DNA of 51,714 nucleotides from a bacterium. Its GTDB lineage: Bacteria; Patescibacteriota; Gracilibacteria; UM-FILTER-43-11. Positions 35,363-44,472 of this stretch are shown one piece after another. The number at the start of each line of letters is the position of its first letter. Within the stretch, counting starts at the first letter, position 1. Location: the NCBI GenBank assembly GCA_030427295.1, contig JAUHWS010000004.1, positions 1 through 51,714 of the forward strand, written 5' to 3'. The position numbers were made by a program, and so were the translations under genes. The notes below the pieces were generated by a model. That model saw only the letters and a program-made list of their open reading frames with translations, was not told the origin of the DNA and searched no databases.

Positions 35363-36206
35363 CAATTCGGATTTCTTCAGTACTCAATCCCTTCATGCTC
35401 TCACCCAATCCTTTGGAGACCTCCGCCACTTTTTTAGCATCGCGCCAGTGGGTGGTGGCCTGAACAATGGCTTTTGCGGTTTTTTCGGGATGCTCGGATT
35501 CAAAAATACCGGAGCCAACAAAGACCCCATCACTCCCCAAGGCCATCATCAGAGCGGCATCAGCAGGAGTGGCAATCCCACCGGCAGCAAAATTCACCAC
35601 GGGTAGGCGACCCAGTTCTTTCACCTCTTTCAATAAATTTAGATCGACTCGGAGCGTTTTGGCTTGTTTGCTAAGCTCCATGTCAGACAGCCCCATCACT
35701 TGCTTGATTTCAGATTGAATGCTGCGTTGATGGCGAACGGCTTCCAAAATATTTCCTGTCCCAGCCTCGCCTTTCGTTCGAATCATACTTGCCCCCTCCT
35801 CAATCCGACGCAGGGCTTCGCCCAAATTCCGGCAACCGCACACAAAAGGAATTTTAAATTGAGTCTTATCCACATGAAATTGGTCATCAGCATCCGTCAA
35901 AACTTCGGATTCATCGATGTAATCAATTTCAATGGCTTCCAATACTCTTGCCTCCATAAAATGACCGATGCGCACTTTGGCCATCACGGGGATGGAAACC
36001 GCCGCTTGAATTTCTAAAATCATCTTTGGATCACTCATGCGGGCCACCCCACCTTCCCGACGAATTTTAGAAGGAATACGCTCCAAGGCCATCACTGCGC
36101 AAGCCCCTGCTGCTTCGGCAATAAGGGCTTGCTCGGGCGTAGAAACATCCATAATGACGCCGTTTTTGAGCATTTGGGCCAACTTGATACCCGATTCGTT
36201 TTTCAT
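35355..36206 (-). CDS. pdxS: Pyridoxal 5'-phosphate synthase lyase subunit
   Basis: 283 residues, a little shorter than the usual 290-295. TIM-barrel enzyme that builds PLP from ribose 5-phosphate, glyceraldehyde 3-phosphate and ammonia. The Schiff-base lysines are Lys77 in VMAKVRIGH and Lys145 in [25 protein letters not shown] and [17 protein letters not shown] are conserved. With pdxT it makes a complete DXP-independent vitamin B6 route; PLP is also the cofactor of GlgP in this window. Confidence 0.97.
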   Translation of the reverse strand: MKNESGIKLAQMLKNGVIMDVSTPEQALIAEAAGACAVMALERIPSKIRREGGVARMSDPKMILEIQAAVSIPVMAKVRIGHFMEARVLEAIEIDYIDESEVLTDADDQFHVDKTQFKIPFVCGCRNLGEALRRIEEGASMIRTKGEAGTGNILEAVRHQRSIQSEIKQVMGLSDMELSKQAKTLRVDLNLLKEVKELGRLPVVNFAAGGIATPADAALMMALGSDGVFVGSGIFESEHPEKTAKAIVQATTHWRDAKKVAEVSKGLGESMKGLSTEEIRIEN

Positions 36207-36247
36207 AACAATGAGTGGTGTGTGGTTAGTGGTGCGTGGTCAGGTGC

Positions 36248-36616
36248 CTATTCCAGATTTGAAGTTAATTTTCTACGAAAAGAAAAAAGCATTCGGTTTA
36301 ATTTATCTAACTGTTCCAGAATATTTTCAAGCGTCTCTTCATCAAGATAGTTAAGTTCTTTGGCAAGTATAATTTGTGTTTCTAATTCAGCAAGCGAACC
36401 CTTTGCGATTAAAATGAAATTTGCAAATTCCTTGTTTGATTTTCTTTGGCTCCCTTCAGCGATATTGGAAGGAATAGAAACAGAAGCTCTTCGAATTTGA
36501 CTTGTCAGACCGTACAGTTCTTCTTTAGGAAATAATTTACTCAACTGGTAAATCTCTTTTGCGAGGTCCATTCCAATTTGCCAAACTTGTAGCTTCTTAA
36601 ATGGTAATTTTAACAT
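36248..36616 (-). CDS. Four-helix-bundle protein (S23/IVP family)
   Basis: 122 residues. Matches the 23S-rRNA-intervening-sequence protein family: FKKLQVWQIGMDLAKEIYQL, LTSQIRRASVSIPSNIAEG near residue 43-61, SNKEFANFILIAKGSLAELE near 68. A four-helix bundle that pentamerises; when not inside rRNA, its role is unknown, though it is often close to diversity-generating elements. No such element is visible here. It lies between ppdK and pdxS on the same strand. Confidence 0.92.
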   Translation of the reverse strand: MLKLPFKKLQVWQIGMDLAKEIYQLSKLFPKEELYGLTSQIRRASVSIPSNIAEGSQRKSNKEFANFILIAKGSLAELETQIILAKELNYLDEETLENILEQLDKLNRMLFSFRRKLTSNLE

Positions 36617-36690
36617 AGTGTTTTATTATATGAATTGGGTCAGACAACTTCATATAAAAAACTCATCACACATCACGCCCCACGCACCCC

Positions 36691-39294
36691 TCAGAGATTC
36701 GCCTGCGCGGCCGCAATCCTGGCCACTGGCACCCGGTACGGGGAACAGGACACATAATTCAATCCAGTGTTGTGAAAAAATTGAATCGAATCTGGGTCAC
36801 CTCCATGCTCGCCACACACCCCCATCTTCAAATCCGGAGTGGATTTTCGGGCGTTGACCGTGCACTGACGAACGAGCTCACCCACCCCTTTCGTGTCGAT
36901 GCTCACAAACGGATCACGTCTTAAAATGCCTTGTTCCAAGTAGTCAGGAATGAATTTACCAGCATCATCTCGGCTGTAGCCATAGGTCATTTGGGTCAAA
37001 TCATTCGTTCCAAAACTGAAGAAATCGGCTTCTTTAGCAATGTCCTTGGCCCGAAGACAAGCACGAGGAATTTCAATCATGGTCCCCACTTTGTATTTTA
37101 CAGTTGCTTTTTGTTCTTCCAAAATCTGTTCGGCCACTCGCTTGATGTCTTTGCTAATGATTCTGAATTCGTCCAGGGTTCCCACTAATGGAATCATGAT
37201 TTCAGGACTCACCTCCACCCCCTCTGCAGCCAAGTCACAGGCCGCATTCATGATGGCTCGGGTCTGCATTTCAGTGATTTCAGGGTAGGTAATCATCAGT
37301 CGGCAACCCCGGTGACCCAGCATGGGATTCACCTCCGTCAAGCCCACAATCACATCCTTGAGCTGCTCAAAACTCATGCCAGCCTTCTCAGCCAAAGTAG
37401 CGATGTCCGTGTCTTTGTGTGGCAAAAATTCATGGAGTGGGGGATCGAGCAGACGAACGGTGCATGGGTTTCCATTCATGGCTTTAAAAATCCCTCTAAA
37501 GTCTTCCGTTTGCATCACTTCCAATTTAGCTAGCGCCTTCACGCGTTCCTCCTTGCCGTTGGCCAAAATCATTTCTTGCATGGCAGGAATGCGATCGGCT
37601 TCGAAAAACATGTGCTCGGTGCGGCAGAGTCCAATGCCTTGGGCGCCAAAATTAAAAGCCGTACGAGCATCTTTGGGGGTGTCGGCGTTGGCTCGGACAA
37701 CGAGCTTAGAAAATTCATCCGCCCAGCCTAAAATCGTTTCAAAGTTCTCATCCAGCTCAGGTTGGATGGTCGGCACTTCTCCCAAAATCACTTCTCCGGT
37801 CGTTCCATTCAAGGTGAGTTGATCGCCAGCGCGAACCTCGGTGCCATCCTGCAAGACAAACTTTTCGGCTTTGGAGTTCACAACAATATCCGAGCATCCG
37901 GCAATACAACATTTATTCATTCCACGAGCGACCACGGCTGCATGAGAGGTCATCCCTCCCGTGGCAGTCAAAATCCCTTTGGCCGCATGCATCCCTTCGA
38001 TATCCTCAGGGCTAGTTTCTTTGCGGACCAAGATCACCGCTTCTCCTTTTTCGGCCATTTCGGCCGCGTCAGCACTCGAAAAGACCACTTTTCCGCTGGC
38101 AGCTCCCGGACTTGCGGGTAAGCCTTTGGCAATCACGGGTTTTCCGTGATCGGGCGCAATAGTAGGATGCAACAGTTGGTCGATTTGTTCTGGATCCAAT
38201 CGTTTGAGGGCTTCTTTTTTATCGATGAGCCCCTCCTCGACCATCTCTACCGCCATGCGAACCGCAGCACTGGCCGTGCGTTTTCCTCGTCGGGTCTGAA
38301 GCATATAAAGTTCGCCATTCTCGATGGTGAATTCCAAATCCTGCATGTCTTTATAATGGGCTTCGAGTTTTTGATAGATATCGACCAGCGTTTGATAGGC
38401 CTCGGGCATGACGGCTTCGAGTTTGTCGATGGATTCCGGTGTACGGATCCCCGCCACCACATCTTCCCCTTGAGCGTTCATCAAAAATTCTCCATAAAAA
38501 GCCCTCTCACCGGTGCTGGGATTTCGTGTGAAAGCCACCCCCGTTCCGGACGTCTCCCCCATGTTTCCAAACACCATGGATTGCACATTGACGGCCGTTC
38601 CTAAATCGTGAGGGATTTTGTGGATGCTGCGGTAGCTGATGGCGCGCGGGGTGTTCCACGAATCAAAAACAGCGTTGATGGCCATTTTCAATTGCACTTG
38701 CGGATCGTCGGGAAAAGGCTCACCCCGTTTTTGCTCGATATGCGTTTTATATTGATTCACAATTTCTTTCAAATCGTCCGCCGAAAGGTCGCTGTCATAT
38801 TTAGCATGAACCGCTTCTTTTTTGGTTTCCAAGATCTCTTCAAACGCCTCCATGTCCATGCCCAAAACCACATTCGAGAACATTTGAATGAACCGCCGGT
38901 AGGCATCCCAACCAAAACGTTCATTGTTGGTGCTGGCAATCAGACCTTGCAAAGTTTCTTCATTCAATCCCAAATTCAAAACGGTATCCATCATCCCCGG
39001 CATCGAAATTTTAGCTCCACTACGCACGGACACCAAAAGAGGGGAGGACTGGTCACCAAACCCCTTGTTCATCGCTTCTTCTAATTTTTTAAGGTTGGAT
39101 TCAACGGCTTCTTCCAATCCCTCTGGCCAGGCATTGCGATTCTCTAAATATTGATTACAAACCTCAGTCGTGATGGTAAACCCCGGAGGCACTTGAATCC
39201 CCAAGCGGGTCATTTCATTTAAATTGGCTCCTTTTCCTCCCAATAAATCGACATCTACCCTCGATCCCTCTCCAAAAAAATAAACAGGCTTCAT
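36691..39294 (-). CDS. ppdK: Pyruvate, phosphate dikinase
   Basis: 867 residues, standard length. Interconverts pyruvate, ATP and Pi with PEP, AMP and PPi; in reduced anaerobes it often works with glycolysis to save energy. N-terminal ATP-grasp domain with LLGGKGANLNEM at 18-29 and RSGAKISMPGMMDTVLNLG near 91-109; the swivelling phosphohistidine domain has TGGMTSHAAVVARG with His451; the C-terminal TIM-barrel has GLCRTEHMFF, LGHRGCRL and GVCGEHGGDP with the catalytic Cys. Intact. The leader is a TTAATCG heptad run ending at the ATG. Start of the ppdK-S23-pdxS-pdxT-murI minus-strand series. Confidence 0.97.
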   Translation of the reverse strand: MKPVYFFGEGSRVDVDLLGGKGANLNEMTRLGIQVPPGFTITTEVCNQYLENRNAWPEGLEEAVESNLKKLEEAMNKGFGDQSSPLLVSVRSGAKISMPGMMDTVLNLGLNEETLQGLIASTNNERFGWDAYRRFIQMFSNVVLGMDMEAFEEILETKKEAVHAKYDSDLSADDLKEIVNQYKTHIEQKRGEPFPDDPQVQLKMAINAVFDSWNTPRAISYRSIHKIPHDLGTAVNVQSMVFGNMGETSGTGVAFTRNPSTGERAFYGEFLMNAQGEDVVAGIRTPESIDKLEAVMPEAYQTLVDIYQKLEAHYKDMQDLEFTIENGELYMLQTRRGKRTASAAVRMAVEMVEEGLIDKKEALKRLDPEQIDQLLHPTIAPDHGKPVIAKGLPASPGAASGKVVFSSADAAEMAEKGEAVILVRKETSPEDIEGMHAAKGILTATGGMTSHAAVVARGMNKCCIAGCSDIVVNSKAEKFVLQDGTEVRAGDQLTLNGTTGEVILGEVPTIQPELDENFETILGWADEFSKLVVRANADTPKDARTAFNFGAQGIGLCRTEHMFFEADRIPAMQEMILANGKEERVKALAKLEVMQTEDFRGIFKAMNGNPCTVRLLDPPLHEFLPHKDTDIATLAEKAGMSFEQLKDVIVGLTEVNPMLGHRGCRLMITYPEITEMQTRAIMNAACDLAAEGVEVSPEIMIPLVGTLDEFRIISKDIKRVAEQILEEQKATVKYKVGTMIEIPRACLRAKDIAKEADFFSFGTNDLTQMTYGYSRDDAGKFIPDYLEQGILRRDPFVSIDTKGVGELVRQCTVNARKSTPDLKMGVCGEHGGDPDSIQFFHNTGLNYVSCSPYRVPVARIAAAQANL

Positions 39295-39296
39295 TA

Positions 39297-39328
39297 TAGT
39301 TAATCGTTAATCGTTAATCGTTATTTGT
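39297..39328 (-). repeat. TTAATCG heptad leader of ppdK
   Basis: Three near-perfect units (AGTTAATCG TTAATCG TTAATCG TTATTTG) directly 5' of the ppdK start codon, period exactly 7. Confidence 0.75.
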
Positions 39329-39415
39329 TTGAGCTGTTTATTTTCTTTTTGCCCGAGGAGGTCCACAAGCCATCAAATATTACCGATATAAAGGATGAAT
39401 TTCTACTCATAGCTA

Positions 39416-39444
39416 TTGAATCCAAATTTAAAATGTGTTATAAT
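39416..39444 (+). promoter_or_regulatory. Sigma-70 promoter upstream of gene 39659
   Basis: TTGAAT at 39416-39421 and TATAAT at 39439-39444 with 17-base spacing. It would create a leader of about 210 bases made of heptad-type repeats. Confidence 0.75.
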
Positions 39445-39658
39445 GAAACGAATAGTGTAACGAATAGCAGCGAATCGTTAAACGCATTGTCAACGAATGG
39501 TTAGTTAAAGTTCTACAAATCCATCCGTAAAACAATCCATAATTTAAGCGATTAGCAATTAGCGAGTAGCGATTAGCTAAAAACTCCATTTTAAAAAGCT
39601 AGGCGCTACACGCTAAACGCCATTCGCTCTAAAAATTAGTAATTCGTAATTAAGTTAA
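39445..39658 (+). repeat. Heptad-repeat leader upstream of gene 39659
   Basis: Blocks in order: ACGAATAGTGTAACGAATAG, CATCCGTAAAACAATCC, then GCGATTA GCAATTA GCGAGTA GCGATTA (period 7), then GGCGCTACACGCTAAACGCC, and ATTAGTA ATTCGTA ATTAAG just before the ATG. The same block order is found at 8761-9011, 45040-45245 and 47216-47400. No gene or ribosome site. Confidence 0.75.
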
Positions 39659-39985
39659 ATGCCCGGCAACCCCTTCCAACAACGCTACGAAGCCACGATG
39701 GCGAAATATCATGCCTACTTTGAGCATGTGCGCGATGCTTTCAAGGCTCACTGTGAGGACATCAAACAAAAAACTTTGAAAAAATTGGAAGATATTTCCG
39801 AGGACGACACCGATGCCCGAAAGAAGATTTTGTTAGAGCAAAAAAAGGAACTCGATGAAACCTTAGCCGAACTCAAACAACTCCTCAATTACCAATCTTC
39901 CAAAATGCGCAAAGCACTTGAAGAGATCCGGCGAGAGCAAGAATCCCAGGAGTTTGATTTAGAAAATGAACTTGCAAGCCTTTAA
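39659..39985 (+). CDS. Short coiled-coil protein, 108 residues
   Basis: Unrecognised. Starts MPGNPFQQRYEA; from residue 10 on it is almost pure charged helix (KYHAYFEHVRDAFKAHCEDI, then KKELDETLAELKQLL) predicted as coiled coil with a break near residue 47 (EDDTDAR). One Cys. No signal peptide. It is the first of a series of charged plus-strand genes up to 46843. The promoter of the next gene lies inside its last codons. Confidence 0.6.
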   Translation: MPGNPFQQRYEATMAKYHAYFEHVRDAFKAHCEDIKQKTLKKLEDISEDDTDARKKILLEQKKELDETLAELKQLLNYQSSKMRKALEEIRREQESQEFDLENELASL

Positions 39986-40000
39986 AATCTTTGGTATAAT
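39972..40000 (+). promoter_or_regulatory. Sigma-70 promoter inside the end of gene 39659-39985
   Basis: TTGCAA at 39972-39977 and TATAAT at 39995-40000, spacing 17. It would start transcription about 28 bases before the ATG at 40036. Confidence 0.75.
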
Positions 40001-40035
40001 TGAGAGATTCAATATCAAAAATAACAAAAAATAAA

Positions 40036-40374
40036 ATGCAAGAACGTGGACCAGAATACACACCCGAGCCAATTGATAAAGCAAGTGAAGTTCAAGAGAT
40101 TAGTGAGCTAAAAAGAGGGCAAGAAGCACTTAAGAAGAAGGTGGAAGAAAAACCAGAAAACAGACGCTTAATCGATCGCATTCGTGCTAAACGAGAGGCT
40201 AGACAAGCCCAAAGAGAAGCAGTTAAAGCAGCTAAAGAACAAGCGGAACTTGCAAAAGACATTGATTCTGTGACCGACGGACAATGGAATGTCATGGATC
40301 AAAGTGATCGAAATGCTCCCTTTGGTTACTCAAAAAAGCATTATGAAAGACGCGACGGGAAAGCTAAAAAATAA
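40036..40374 (+). CDS. Charged helical protein, 112 residues
   Basis: From the ATG at 40036 (MQERGPEYTPEP), placed just after a consensus promoter; a TTG at 40000 is inside that promoter and is rejected. Unrecognised. Lys/Glu/Arg-rich helix (ISELKRGQEALKKKVEEKPE, RIRAKREARQAQREAVKAAK) with a short polar C-terminal part containing WNVMDQSDRNAPFGYSKKHY. No membrane or catalytic signature. It precedes the 668-residue gene by 34 bases and probably shares its transcript. Confidence 0.6.
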   Translation: MQERGPEYTPEPIDKASEVQEISELKRGQEALKKKVEEKPENRRLIDRIRAKREARQAQREAVKAAKEQAELAKDIDSVTDGQWNVMDQSDRNAPFGYSKKHYERRDGKAKK

Positions 40375-40408
40375 TTAATAAAAAAATACACACTAACACT
40401 TTACGATC

Positions 40409-42415
40409 ATGCCAAAAGGAAGAGAAAAACCAAAAAGAAATGATGATAACATAAAGGATAAATTCCCTAAGGTGACGGAAATTCCACCAGAGCAGGTGGA
40501 TATGCGCGATTCAAGCACACCTGACTACAAACGCCGTGATCGTTTTGGGGAGGCGTTGAGTGATGCAGAAAGGGCTCATACAGAAGGTATGCTAACCCTA
40601 GAGAAATATGTGGAAGAAGAATCACTTGACCGAGTAAAATCAGCTAGAAAACAAAAGGAAATCGAACGAACTATTGGCGTCTACCGTCGTGAAAATAACC
40701 TGCATGTCTTGATTTCTGCACCTGACTCTCAATTCAAGAGTCCTGAAGAAGCTAAAATGGTAAAAGAACAAGCTTTTAAAGCCCTAGTTGAAATGGGAGA
40801 CAACGGTCGTGGAATGCTCTACCTACTAAAAGACAAAGGAGGTGAATATGGTCGACGTGCAGCTCAGGTAATCTCCGAGGAGGGCTATAAACGACCTGAT
40901 CCAAAAATTGAAGATGGTTATTACCCTGATTCAGCTGAAGAAAGAGCTGAAAGAATCAGAAAGGCAGAAGAATACAATGCGGAGCATGCTGATGACACTG
41001 TTGGTGATGACTTACTAGAATGGATGGGGGGACCATTGACAGATTTGCCTGATGAAAAACTGGCGCTTAAAGTAGCTGAGGGCGGTGAAGAAGGAGAAAT
41101 TGCGCAGCAAATTCTAGACAACCGTGAAGCAAGGCGAAACAAGCCAGGCGAGAAAGGTCAGTCAGAACGTGGGAAGTTGTTTGCTGATACAGTCGATAAA
41201 AAAACAGGTAAATCAAAGCGAGATAAGCTTGTAAGGACTGGAAAAGAAGGTGTAACAACGGTTGGGAAAGAAACAGAGCGATCGACTAAAGGAAAGTCTA
41301 AAAAACTAGATGAAGTCAAATTTGCCGCTGCTTCTGATGACGCCATTGAAATCAGGGATGCCGAAGAAATGGACCCATTGACCGGTATTGATGAGGAGGT
41401 AAAAGCTCCCAAAAAGAAAAAAGAAACAAGGGCTGAAAAACCAGCCAAGGAAAAGAGCAAAAAAGAGCGACCAGCTCGAGTGGCAAAAAGAAGTGCTGAA
41501 AAGGCATCAAAAGAACCCGTTGGCTATGAAGAATTTAAGGAGGCTGTCCTTGATGAGAGTCGACCGATGGAAGACAGAAAAGGTTATGTTGAAGAAATGG
41601 CACTCACAGGAGGCCCTGAGGCAAAAGATGTGTTGATAGCAGCCGTAGAAAGCGAAAATAAAGAAATTGGTGATTATGCCCAAGAACAATGGAGGGCAGC
41701 GCAAGAGGGTGAACTAGTCCAATGGCCTGGGGACATCGGTGAATCTGCTGGGAAAGAAGGTTTAGAAGATGGGCCAACCGTTCTGGCCTCTGCCGATGAA
41801 GCAACAGCGGAACGTCTTTACACTCCGTCTGACATGACACCAATGGATATGGATGAGGAAAACATGTCCATCCCGGATGAAACCACAGCTGAAAAGCCAA
41901 AAGAAGAAGTCAAAGAAAAGGAAGAGGCACCTAAAGTCGCTCAAGCTGAATCGAGTGACATTCCAGGGGTCGACCTCTACAACGAATTCATGGAAGGGTT
42001 TGAGCCCGCCAAGCAACCAGAAGCATCGACTGAGGAGGCTCCAGCTGGTGAGCCTATCGACTTAGAGGCACTTGCAGCTGCGGGTAAAAAAGGGCTTGAA
42101 TTTTTAGGGGGAGCGAATGAGGCGATTAGCATAATCAATGAAGGCAATTACTACCGCCTGCTTGAAGACCATTCAGATAAAATTCCAATGATGGTTGAAA
42201 AAGGGGTTGGTAAAGCATCAAAGATCACTGGTATGATCGATTACCTTGGAAGTCAAATGTGGGAAAATCCAAAGGCGCTACCTGTACTTGAAAAAATTGC
42301 TGCTACCGAAGGACTGAATACACGTTACAAAAACCCAGCAGAAAATTATGTTGCTGCTTACAAACGACGTGAGGAACTCGAAAAGCAGTATAGTGTGGAC
42401 GAAAGAAATTCTTAA
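40409..42415 (+). CDS. Large charged protein with HEAT-like segments, 668 residues
   Basis: Unrecognised. Lys/Glu/Asp-rich throughout. Two segments look like HEAT/ARM repeat pairs: about 118-156 (EQAFKALVEMGDNGRGMLYL then GRRAAQVISEEG) and about 390-430 (VEEMALTGGPEAKDVLIAA then EIGDYAQEQWRAAQ). Between them lies a basic, Lys-rich low-complexity stretch (KKKKETRAEKPAKEKSKKE) around residue 335-365; another acidic linker at 470-535 leads to a more globular C-terminal domain of about 110 residues (EFLGGANEAISIINEGNYYR). No signal peptide or membrane helix. It could be a scaffold or structural cytoplasmic protein; charge blocks of opposite sign suggest multivalent assembly. Confidence 0.6.
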   Translation: MPKGREKPKRNDDNIKDKFPKVTEIPPEQVDMRDSSTPDYKRRDRFGEALSDAERAHTEGMLTLEKYVEEESLDRVKSARKQKEIERTIGVYRRENNLHVLISAPDSQFKSPEEAKMVKEQAFKALVEMGDNGRGMLYLLKDKGGEYGRRAAQVISEEGYKRPDPKIEDGYYPDSAEERAERIRKAEEYNAEHADDTVGDDLLEWMGGPLTDLPDEKLALKVAEGGEEGEIAQQILDNREARRNKPGEKGQSERGKLFADTVDKKTGKSKRDKLVRTGKEGVTTVGKETERSTKGKSKKLDEVKFAAASDDAIEIRDAEEMDPLTGIDEEVKAPKKKKETRAEKPAKEKSKKERPARVAKRSAEKASKEPVGYEEFKEAVLDESRPMEDRKGYVEEMALTGGPEAKDVLIAAVESENKEIGDYAQEQWRAAQEGELVQWPGDIGESAGKEGLEDGPTVLASADEATAERLYTPSDMTPMDMDEENMSIPDETTAEKPKEEVKEKEEAPKVAQAESSDIPGVDLYNEFMEGFEPAKQPEASTEEAPAGEPIDLEALAAAGKKGLEFLGGANEAISIINEGNYYRLLEDHSDKIPMMVEKGVGKASKITGMIDYLGSQMWENPKALPVLEKIAATEGLNTRYKNPAENYVAAYKRREELEKQYSVDERNS

Positions 42416-42435
42416 AAATAAATGTAATTCATTTC

Positions 42436-42472
42436 AAAACCTCTCTCCTTACATGCTAAGCAGGGAGGTTTT
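42436..42472 (+). terminator. Hairpin after gene 40409-42415
   Basis: AAAACCTC at 42436-42443 pairs with GAGGTTTT at 42465-42472; 21 bases after the stop. The 3' side is U-rich only within the stem, so termination may be partial. Confidence 0.5.
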
Positions 42473-42497
42473 GATTCATTAGATAATATCAAAACCC

Positions 42498-43055
42498 ATG
42501 CCAGGACCAAAATCATTCGAAGGCAATCGAGGATTAGAAGACATTAAAAAGCCAGACAAAGGCCCACAAAAGCCAGCCTTTGGCGAACAATTGAATCAGA
42601 CCTTTAAAGGCGTCGAAAAAACAGAAGAAGCCTTGAAACAAGTCGAGCAAAAAGAAACTCCCACAGGCGACCAAGCCGATACCGGCAAGAAGCCAGCGAA
42701 GAAAGTCAAATACGGCAAAGTGCCCGAGCCCGAACGGCAAGCTAAAATGGATAAGGTTGAAGCTATTGTTCAAAAAGATGGCAAGCTGGATTTACAACAT
42801 TGGGCAAAATATGTCCTTACTGGTTCGGGTTTGGACAGTGGGCTTGGAGCACAGGTCATCAAATACCTTGGAAAACCAGACACAAACCTGGCAGACATCC
42901 AAAAAAAGAATCCAAACGCAGCCAAAGTCATTGCGTCTTACCAAGGCGCCGATGCTAAGTTTCCACGGGATGAAAAAGGAAGCATAACAGACATCGATGC
43001 TTGGGGCGAATCCACCAGTCAAGCCCTCGTGAAAGCCATCGTGGAGTATTCGTAA
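42498..43055 (+). CDS. Charged hypothetical protein with small C-terminal domain, 185 residues
   Basis: Unrecognised. Residues 1-80 are Pro/Lys/Gln-rich and probably disordered; residues 85-185 look folded (KMDKVEAIVQKDGKLDLQHW, SGLDSGLGAQVIKYLG, AWGESTSQALVKAIVEYS). Cytoplasmic. Its TAA stop shares its last base with the first base of composite element D. Confidence 0.6.
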   Translation: MPGPKSFEGNRGLEDIKKPDKGPQKPAFGEQLNQTFKGVEKTEEALKQVEQKETPTGDQADTGKKPAKKVKYGKVPEPERQAKMDKVEAIVQKDGKLDLQHWAKYVLTGSGLDSGLGAQVIKYLGKPDTNLADIQKKNPNAAKVIASYQGADAKFPRDEKGSITDIDAWGESTSQALVKAIVEYS

Positions 43056-43560
43056 GTATATACTCACCTTCGCCTCATCTATATACTGACCCTCTTCGAA
43101 ATACTGAGGGTCAATAACTCACTTTTTTCAATAAGCTGTTAGCTATTAGCTGTTAGATCGCTTTGCTTTTAGATGTTTTTCAGCCTAATAGCTAAGAATC
43201 TCGATGAAATCAAGATGGTCTAAAAGCTGACAGCTAGAATAAAGTATATACTCACCCCAACCCAAAGTATATACCTAAGTAATTATTGTCATTCCATGAC
43301 TTGATCATGGAATCGTTCGAATCCAGTCACTCCAAATACTGACGACTCTTGGATCAAGCCCAAGAGTGACAACTGTTTTCTCATTCCTCAATGAAGGCGA
43401 GGTTTGCAAGCCTCGCCTTCAGGGGTTGATTAAATACTTCCTAAGAACCACCCCCCTACCATCAACTCACATTCCAAATTCCTCCTCCTCATATGAGGGG
43501 GCCAAGGGAGTGAGGGGGCCAAGGGAGAGGCTTGAAATAGAACGAATGAAATCATTCTAA
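43055..43560 (+). repeat. Composite intergenic element, copy D
   Basis: Boundary unit L starts on the last base of a stop codon (43055-43091). Then GACCCTC/GAGGGTC hairpin around loop CGAAATACT, a GCTGTTA GCTATTA GCTGTTA heptad core, boundary unit R 43243-43280, hairpin ATTCCATGA/TCATGGAAT 43291-43313, hairpin ACTCTTGG/CCAAGAGT 43345-43367, palindrome 43393-43420 with core TTTGCAAG, and a polypyrimidine/polypurine tail to about 43560. Only this copy lies between two genes of the same direction. Confidence 0.8.
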
Positions 43561-43589
43561 ATCCACCTACAACATCAAGGTCAAAAAAC

Positions 43590-43618
43590 TTGATTTTTGC
43601 TATAATTTATGATAAAAT
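43590..43618 (+). promoter_or_regulatory. Sigma-70 promoter for gene 43659
   Basis: TTGATT at 43590-43595 and TAAAAT at 43613-43618 with 17-base spacing; a TATAAT at 43601 is present too but has no matching -35. Confidence 0.6.
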
Positions 43619-43658
43619 AGTATATTGAAAAAAATCTAAAAAATAAACCCCAAAAAAA

Positions 43659-44120
43659 ATGAGCAAATTCGACAAACCAAAATCAGCTGAATCATATAGA
43701 GAAGCGGCCGATAAAAAGGAGGCCAATCTATCCTTTGACCAACAGGCAGAACTGAAGAAAGAAACTGAAGCCGTTTTTAAGGTGGCAGGTAGAGATCCTG
43801 AGCAGCCCCAAAAAGTTTATGACCCTGAGGCAGAAAGAATTACTAAGTCCTTAAAGGCTCGCAAAGGAATAGAGCTCGCAATAAAGGATGGTAACTTTGA
43901 TGCGATTGTTAAAGGTGTAAAAGAGCTCGATGTTCAAGGTAGAGTGAGTGACATTGACAACATTATCAATGCTTTAGGTGCATTAGGGTCCAAAGAACAA
44001 AATCCTGAAAAATATAAAGGTATTTTAGATACACTTGAGCGAATTCGAGCCTTAGGTGCGGGTAAAGAATATTTTGAGAATGCGGATAGGGCATTGGCTC
44101 AAGCAAGGGGGGTAAATTAG
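43659..44120 (+). CDS. Charged helical protein, 153 residues, related to 45246-46475
   Basis: Unrecognised. N-terminal half is polar and Lys/Glu-rich; residues 68-150 form a helical domain: ARKGIELAIKDGNFDAIVKG, VKELDVQGRVSDIDNIINAL, then YKGILDTLERIRALG. The same pattern (helix, x-G-N-x-x-x-IVK, x-EL-x-x-QGR, x-ID-x-I, LERI-x-x-x-G) occurs in residues 55-125 of the 409-residue protein at 45246, so the two are probably paralogous. Followed by the next gene after 8 bases, hence co-transcribed. Confidence 0.6.
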   Translation: MSKFDKPKSAESYREAADKKEANLSFDQQAELKKETEAVFKVAGRDPEQPQKVYDPEAERITKSLKARKGIELAIKDGNFDAIVKGVKELDVQGRVSDIDNIINALGALGSKEQNPEKYKGILDTLERIRALGAGKEYFENADRALAQARGVN

Positions 44121-44128
44121 TCTAATAT

Positions 44129-44440
44129 ATGGCCTCTAAAGACACCCTACAACAACTCTTCCAGGTCGCCAAAGCCTCGCTCTACTTCGAGGGTTCAACC
44201 GACGAAGAGATTTGGAGCGCCTGCCTGACCCAGCAAGATCGCTCGGATGAAGACATAAAAATCGCCATCCAAAACATATATGCTCAAGATAAGGCCATCT
44301 CAGAAGCCTCCGAACAAAAAAAGGCCAAACAGGAACAACAAAAAAAAGATCTCGACCTCATGCGTCAAAACGAAACCTCAGAACGCGAAGCGAACCATCA
44401 TGAAGCCGATTCGATGCTTGATGATTTTTTCAATCTGTGA
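44129..44440 (+). CDS. Small charged protein, 103 residues
   Basis: Unrecognised. N-terminal 50 residues look like a compact helical domain (LQQLFQVAKASLYFEG, STDEEIWSACLTQQDRSDED), followed by a Lys/Gln/Glu coiled-coil (EQKKAKQEQQKKDLDLM) and the acidic end SMLDDFFNL. It follows the previous gene by 8 bases; the promoter for the following gene lies within its last codons. Confidence 0.6.
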   Translation: MASKDTLQQLFQVAKASLYFEGSTDEEIWSACLTQQDRSDEDIKIAIQNIYAQDKAISEASEQKKAKQEQQKKDLDLMRQNETSEREANHHEADSMLDDFFNL

Positions 44441-44446
44441 TATAAT
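44418..44446 (+). promoter_or_regulatory. Sigma-70 promoter inside the end of gene 44129-44440
   Basis: TTGATG at 44418-44423 and TATAAT at 44441-44446, spacing 17; the next ATG is 26 bases downstream. Confidence 0.75.
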
Positions 44447-44472
44447 AAAACGATAAAAATAAAAAAAATATC

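Noticed and set aside
36248-36616. S23-family protein as a sign of a diversity-generating retroelement
   Set aside because: No reverse transcriptase, template/variable repeat pair or target protein is visible nearby.
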